Positions 13,057 to 15,984 of a DNA stretch of 15,984 bases are shown here, piece after piece. The stretch's first letter is position 1. Every line of letters begins with the position of its first letter. The stretch is from Natrialbaceae archaeon B1-Br10_E2g27 (GTDB lineage Archaea; Halobacteriota; Halobacteria; Halobacteriales; Natrialbaceae). The DNA is taken from positions 1 to 15,984 of the forward strand of contig LKMM01000024.1 in assembly GCA_001563885.1 (NCBI GenBank). Direction: 5' to 3'. Made by a program: the position numbers and the translations under genes. A model generated the notes under the pieces. That model saw only the letters and a program-made list of their open reading frames with translations. It had not been told where the DNA came from and did not search any database.

Positions 13057-14102
13057 GAACGCACCTCCGACTGTCGGTCGCCACCGTCACAGATGGCGTC
13101 GACAGCCTGTCCCGAGTCAGTCTGTACCGTCGCAGCGTGGCGCTGTTCGAACTGGAGTGTGCGGTCGCCGACGACGACGGTTGGCTTCGTCCCATCGACC
13201 CGGACGACCACGTCGGCTCGCTCCGGATGTTGACTCTCTAAGTCGCTGCCGTTTGTGACCGCTAACGCAGCGAGCAGGTCGCGGTAGTTGGTAGCGTCTG
13301 GTGGGGTGGACTCCCACGCAGTCGTCTCGAGCGCCACGGGGACGTTCACCTCCGTGAGGACGGTCGCGACCGTCGCGATTGCACTTGCGAGGGTGTCTTC
13401 GTCGTCGGGCGAGCCAGCCGCGGCGATCGTGACCGAGTCAGCCGTGTCGGTAGCGTCGCGTTCGGCGACCACGAGGTCGTCGTCCGGTTGTTTCGCGCTT
13501 GCCTTCCAGTGGACGGCTCGTCGGGGGTCGCCGGGCTGGTATGCCCGGAGGTGGTCGAACTCGTCTCGAGTCTCGCCGGTGGATTCGACGAGCGCGCGGA
13601 CATCGCCTGCGAGGTCGCCGTCGATCGCATAAATTCGGGGATAGACCAGGACATCCGTCGTCGCCTCGTACTCGAACCGACGGGAAACGAGCCCGAAGAC
13701 GTCGGTGACGGTGATCGACAGCGGCCCAACCGTCTGCTCACCCCGATCGCGGAGATCGATCTCGTACTCGAGTCGAGACTCGCCCTCGAGGGTGGTCTCG
13801 ACGGCCGGCTTCGTGTCGGTCTCGAGCCCGGAGCCGACGGTATCACGGACGGTCGCAGTGATCGCCGAATCTGTCGTGACGGTGATCGCGACGGTGCGAC
13901 GGTCGCCGGGGAAACCGGGCTCGATTGGGTGTCGGTCGACGACTGGTCGATCGACGAGTGCCATCGAGACGATGGCTACACCGAGGACGACCAGAAGCGG
14001 TGTGACGACGGCGTTGAGCGAGCGGGGGCCATACTGCCAGCTCATCGCGACTGCGGCGACGACGACGACGACGACACTCCAGGCTCTGATCGTTGGTCGC
14101 AT
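13053..14102 (-). CDS. DUF58 domain protein
   Basis: This 349-residue protein has two N-terminal membrane helices (about 8-20 and 31-50) and a beta-rich middle. The DUF58 signature at about 182-204 reads EFDHLRAYQPGDPRRAVHWK, followed by ASAKQ. DUF58 proteins are von Willebrand-A-like partners of MoxR ATPases, probably in protein assembly or maturation, and this placement supports that. The ATG at 14102 directly adjoins the MoxR stop (zero gap) without a clear Shine-Dalgarno site, so translation is probably coupled. Its TGA overlaps the GTG of the transglutaminase gene. Confidence 0.87.
   Translation of the reverse strand: MRPTIRAWSVVVVVVAAVAMSWQYGPRSLNAVVTPLLVVLGVAIVSMALVDRPVVDRHPIEPGFPGDRRTVAITVTTDSAITATVRDTVGSGLETDTKPAVETTLEGESRLEYEIDLRDRGEQTVGPLSITVTDVFGLVSRRFEYEATTDVLVYPRIYAIDGDLAGDVRALVESTGETRDEFDHLRAYQPGDPRRAVHWKASAKQPDDDLVVAERDATDTADSVTIAAAGSPDDEDTLASAIATVATVLTEVNVPVALETTAWESTPPDATNYRDLLAALAVTNGSDLESQHPERADVVVRVDGTKPTVVVGDRTLQFEQRHAATVQTDSGQAVDAICDGGDRQSEVRS
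13062..13068 (-). promoter_or_regulatory. Shine-Dalgarno site of the transglutaminase gene
   Basis: GGAGGTG lies inside the last codons of the DUF58 gene, 5 bases before the GTG at 13056. It is the strongest Shine-Dalgarno match I saw in the window and decides this start. Confidence 0.7.
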
Positions 14103-15074
14103 CTATGATGGTTCGACGGCTATTCGCTCGAGGGCGTCCGAGACGACTGTCTTGGCGTCCTCGCGGCCGGTCGTTCGAATCCGATGGGGGAGGACGACCG
14201 GCGCTTCGGTCTGGACGTCGTCGGGGATGACGTACTCACGGCCGTCGAGGCCGGCTCGAGCCTGAGCGGCGCGCAGTAAGGCAATCGAGCCGCGGGGGCT
14301 GACCCCGATTTCGGCGTGCTCGCGGGTGTAGCCTGCGAGTCGAGTTATATACGACCGAACCGGCTTTTCGACCCGGATTGTCGCGACCGTCTCGCGTGCC
14401 CGAACGAGCGTTTCCCGGTCGGTCACGGATTCGAGGCTCTCGATCGGGTGGGTGCCAACGGCCCGGCCGAGTAAGACAGCCTCCGCGTCGGGATCGGGAT
14501 AGCCAAGTTCGAGTTTCTTCATAAAGCGGTCGAATTCGGCCAGCGGCAACTCGTAGGTTCGTGTGGGTTCGACGGCGTTCTGGGTGGCGATTACGGTAAA
14601 TGGATCTGGCAGGTTGTGGCTGTCGCCGTCGGCGGTGACCTGACGCTCTTCCATCGCCTCGAGTAGCGCTGACTGGGTTTTCGGCGGCGCACGATTGATT
14701 TCATCACCGAGGACGATGTTTCCGAAGACTGGGCCTGGCTGGAACTCGAACTCGCGGCTCTTTTCGTTAAACACGTTGACGCCGGTGACGTCGGTCGGGA
14801 GCAGATCTGGGGTAAACTGGATCCGTCGAAACCGACAGTCGACCGAGCGGGCAATCGAACGGGCCAGCATCGTCTTGCCGACGCCGGGAACGTCCTCGAG
14901 TAAGACGTGTCCACGTGCGAGCAGTGCCGTTACGATGTGACCGACGACGGCTTCGTTGCCGACGATAACGTCTGCGACGTTTGTCTCGATTCGTTCGGCG
15001 AGGTCAGCGACGGCCGACAGTGGGAGTGGCGTTTCGGTGACGTCGGTCAGAGTGGGTGGGTCAGCGTCGCTCAT
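14103..15074 (-). CDS. MoxR-type AAA ATPase
   Basis: This 323-residue protein has a Walker A at about 60-68 (EDVPGVGKT), the FTPDLLPTDVTG segment typical of MoxR, a Walker B near 119-126 (NIVLGDEINR), a sensor-1 TQN (164-166) and a C-terminal lid domain (RGSIALLRAAQARAGLDG). MoxR ATPases act as chaperone-like motors for maturation of partner complexes, here with the DUF58 and transglutaminase proteins encoded next. The ATG at 15074 has AGGTGAGCG just upstream. A TATA-like ACATATGTG (15164-15172) lies about 90 bases away, suggesting a leader of some length. Confidence 0.92.
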   Translation of the reverse strand: MSDADPPTLTDVTETPLPLSAVADLAERIETNVADVIVGNEAVVGHIVTALLARGHVLLEDVPGVGKTMLARSIARSVDCRFRRIQFTPDLLPTDVTGVNVFNEKSREFEFQPGPVFGNIVLGDEINRAPPKTQSALLEAMEERQVTADGDSHNLPDPFTVIATQNAVEPTRTYELPLAEFDRFMKKLELGYPDPDAEAVLLGRAVGTHPIESLESVTDRETLVRARETVATIRVEKPVRSYITRLAGYTREHAEIGVSPRGSIALLRAAQARAGLDGREYVIPDDVQTEAPVVLPHRIRTTGREDAKTVVSDALERIAVEPS

Positions 15075-15266
15075 CGCTCACCTGCGGTCGGACACGGGGA
15101 GGGCGGTCGTGAACCTGTAGATGCGTTCGAGCGCGGCACATACCTTCGTTGGGGGATATCGAGACATATGTGTTGTGCCAGTCATGTGTTCGAAGACGAC
15201 AGATGCCACGAGTACCTGTCGCTCCATTTCCCGGCAACAAATGTGTTGGCCCGGCGGCAATCGGGA

Positions 15267-15278
15267 CAGCCGCGGCTG
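15267..15278. other. 12-bp palindrome downstream of the cold-shock gene
   Basis: CAGCCGCGGCTG lies about 44 bases after the cspA stop, with a CGTTTTCAG stretch closer in on the minus strand. It may contribute to 3'-end formation. The region 15075-15321 otherwise shows no gene I can support. Confidence 0.25.
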
Positions 15279-15321
15279 GGCAGTCAACAGTCTGAAAACG
15301 ATACCTCTGGTTTGAGTCGAC

Positions 15322-15516
15322 TTACAGCCGCTCGAGATTCGTCGCGCGCGGGCCTTTGTCGGCCTGCTCGATGTCGAATTCGACCTCCTGGCCCTCCTCT
15401 AGGTCAGGGCCGCCGACGTCTTCCATGTGGAAGAACACGTCCTCGTCCGCATCGTCAGTCTCGATGAAACCGTAGCCGCCAGTGTCGTTGAAGAACTCGA
15501 CCGTACCTTTCGCCAT
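15322..15516 (-). CDS. cspA: Cold-shock domain protein (CspA family)
   Basis: This 64-residue protein starts MAKGTVEFFNDTGGYGFIET. RNP-1 lies at about 13-19 (GGYGFIE) and RNP-2 at about 26-31 (DVFFHM). It ends in GPRATNLERL. It is a single OB-fold that binds single-stranded RNA and DNA. The protein is acidic, as expected in high salt. A TATA-like ATTTATATCC (15541-15550) lies 25-34 bases upstream and supports the ATG at 15516 over a longer reading from 15582. Confidence 0.95.
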   Translation of the reverse strand: MAKGTVEFFNDTGGYGFIETDDADEDVFFHMEDVGGPDLEEGQEVEFDIEQADKGPRATNLERL

Positions 15517-15540
15517 TGCATCCCTACAGACCCACGTCGA

Positions 15541-15550
15541 GGATATAAAT
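15541..15550 (-). promoter_or_regulatory. TATA-like box of cspA
   Basis: ATTTATATCC on the minus strand is the most canonical TATA box in the window and is spaced 25-34 bases from the cspA ATG. Confidence 0.7.
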
Positions 15551-15603
15551 GTTCGGGAGACAGCTTCCTGCAGTCGCTGCAATCGACCGACCGCATGGAG
15601 GGC

Positions 15604-15807
15604 TTACCATCGTTTGCAGGCAGGACAGACGTACGTCCCCTCCTGGTTCCAGACGCGGGGGACCGCGCTATCGCATGCCGAACACCGGTAGCTCCCCCAG
15701 GCGTAGACTGGCTGGGGTGTCTTCTCACCGTCCCCAGCGTCGTCGGTATCTTCCTCGAGTCGTCGGTCGTCGCTCTGGAAATCGCTCAGCGTCGCATCAT
15801 CGGGCAC
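15604..15807 (-). CDS. Small zinc-ribbon protein (DUF7573-like)
   Basis: The predicted 67-residue protein begins VPDDATLSDFQSDDRRLEED (initiating at GTG). It has an acidic middle and a C-terminal zinc ribbon, YRCSACDSAVPRVW and TYVCPACKRW (two CxxC pairs). The start DATLSDF plus a terminal ribbon resembles the haloarchaeal DUF7573 family as I remember it. An ATG at 15840 would add 11 residues. The GTG at 15807-15805 is preferred because TTATGTATC (15829-15837) is a TATA-like box 22-30 bases upstream and would lie inside the longer reading. Function unknown; nucleic-acid or protein binding is an inference from the ribbon. Confidence 0.75.
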   Translation of the reverse strand: MPDDATLSDFQSDDRRLEEDTDDAGDGEKTPQPVYAWGSYRCSACDSAVPRVWNQEGTYVCPACKRW

Positions 15808-15828
15808 GCGTGGCCAGTATGAGCGGCC

Positions 15829-15837
15829 GATACATAA
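15829..15837 (-). promoter_or_regulatory. TATA-like box that decides the GTG start at 15807
   Basis: TTATGTATC on the minus strand lies 22-30 bases before GTG 15807. That suits a leaderless transcript and argues against the ATG at 15840. Confidence 0.5.
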
Positions 15838-15851
15838 CATCGATGGACACT

Positions 15852-15974
15852 CGAGGCGTGAACCGCCTCGGGGTCAAGTGGTTCGAGAATCGGAAATTCT
15901 CGTCATCACGGAAATCAAAGATTTCCGTACGACCCCGAGGCTTCCCGTGGGTTAGTCGGACACTCCCATCCGAC
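15852..15974. other. Multi-hairpin structured element at the right edge, possibly an IS200/IS605-type end or structured RNA
   Basis: Outer arms GCCTCGGGGTC (15865-15875) and GACCCCGAGGC (15931-15941) pair over 11 bases. They enclose two perfect hairpins: CGAGAAT-cggaa-ATTCTCG (15884-15902) and ACGGAAATC-aaa-GATTTCCGT (15908-15928). A further stem, GTCGGA with TCCGAC (15955-15974), follows. Upstream, CGAGGCG-tgaac-CGCCTCG (15852-15870) competes for the left outer arm. No coding gene is visible. Terminal structures of IS200/IS605-type elements and their guide RNAs look similar, but the sequence beyond the window is needed to decide. Confidence 0.55.
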
Positions 15975-15984
15975 CATCGGCCTG

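Noticed and set aside
15078..15287. A 69-codon minus-strand frame between cspA and moxR
   Set aside because: There is no promoter at the right distance, its composition is basic and it lacks recognisable features. It overlaps the probable moxR leader.

Overview
The window is chromosomal DNA from a haloarchaeon. The proteins are strongly acidic. Many genes have an AT-rich TATA-like box about 25-30 bases before the start codon, as expected for leaderless archaeal transcription. The translation factors are archaeal (aIF1A, aIF1), and DUF7573-like and zinc-ribbon small proteins of haloarchaeal type are present. GC content is high, and the palindrome CTCGAG is very abundant, which would fit a Natrialbales-type genome; that placement is a guess. 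Nothing looks like a plasmid, a phage or an intact insertion sequence, except a strongly structured segment at the right edge.

Layout. Positions 1-2629 are all on the minus strand: the 5' end of the aIF1A gene (cut by the window edge), a YkgJ-type cysteine-cluster protein, a YeiH/UPF0324 membrane transporter preceded by a 45-residue one-helix membrane protein, and a fumarylacetoacetate-hydrolase-family protein. On the plus strand follow a two-domain rhodanese (2906-3790) and a 68-residue conserved-looking protein (3928-4134). A Tat-type lipoprotein amidohydrolase converges on it (5245-4157). A plus-strand lipoprotein made almost only of D, E, G, L and M repeats lies at 5487-5885. Minus-strand genes fill 6114-10362: 6-phosphogluconate dehydrogenase, a one-helix membrane protein, a CopD-like four-helix protein, a DUF457/YdjM-like membrane hydrolase, a zinc-ribbon membrane protein and aIF1 (SUI1). 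A 42-residue zinc-binding microprotein (10610-10738, plus) converges on a three-gene operon (15074-10831, minus): MoxR ATPase, DUF58 protein and TgpA-like transglutaminase. A cold-shock protein and a DUF7573-like zinc-ribbon protein close the gene-bearing part, followed by a multi-hairpin element at 15852-15974.

How the genes relate. The clear functional unit is moxR-DUF58-transglutaminase: zero spacing, then a GTGA overlap with a strong Shine-Dalgarno sequence. This is a known genomic association, thought to act in assembly or processing at the cell surface. The 45-residue protein and YeiH form a two-gene unit with 1-nt spacing. The other genes are mostly single transcription units with their own TATA boxes.

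The most unusual signal is a pair of related imperfect-palindrome elements (69 and 80 bp). Each begins inside the stop codon of the gene it follows (6-phosphogluconate dehydrogenase and aIF1). Next in interest are the two microproteins, the recently duplicated acidic lipoprotein repeat and the right-edge structured element, which has two mutually exclusive pairings. All assignments come from reading the sequence by eye; no searches were run.
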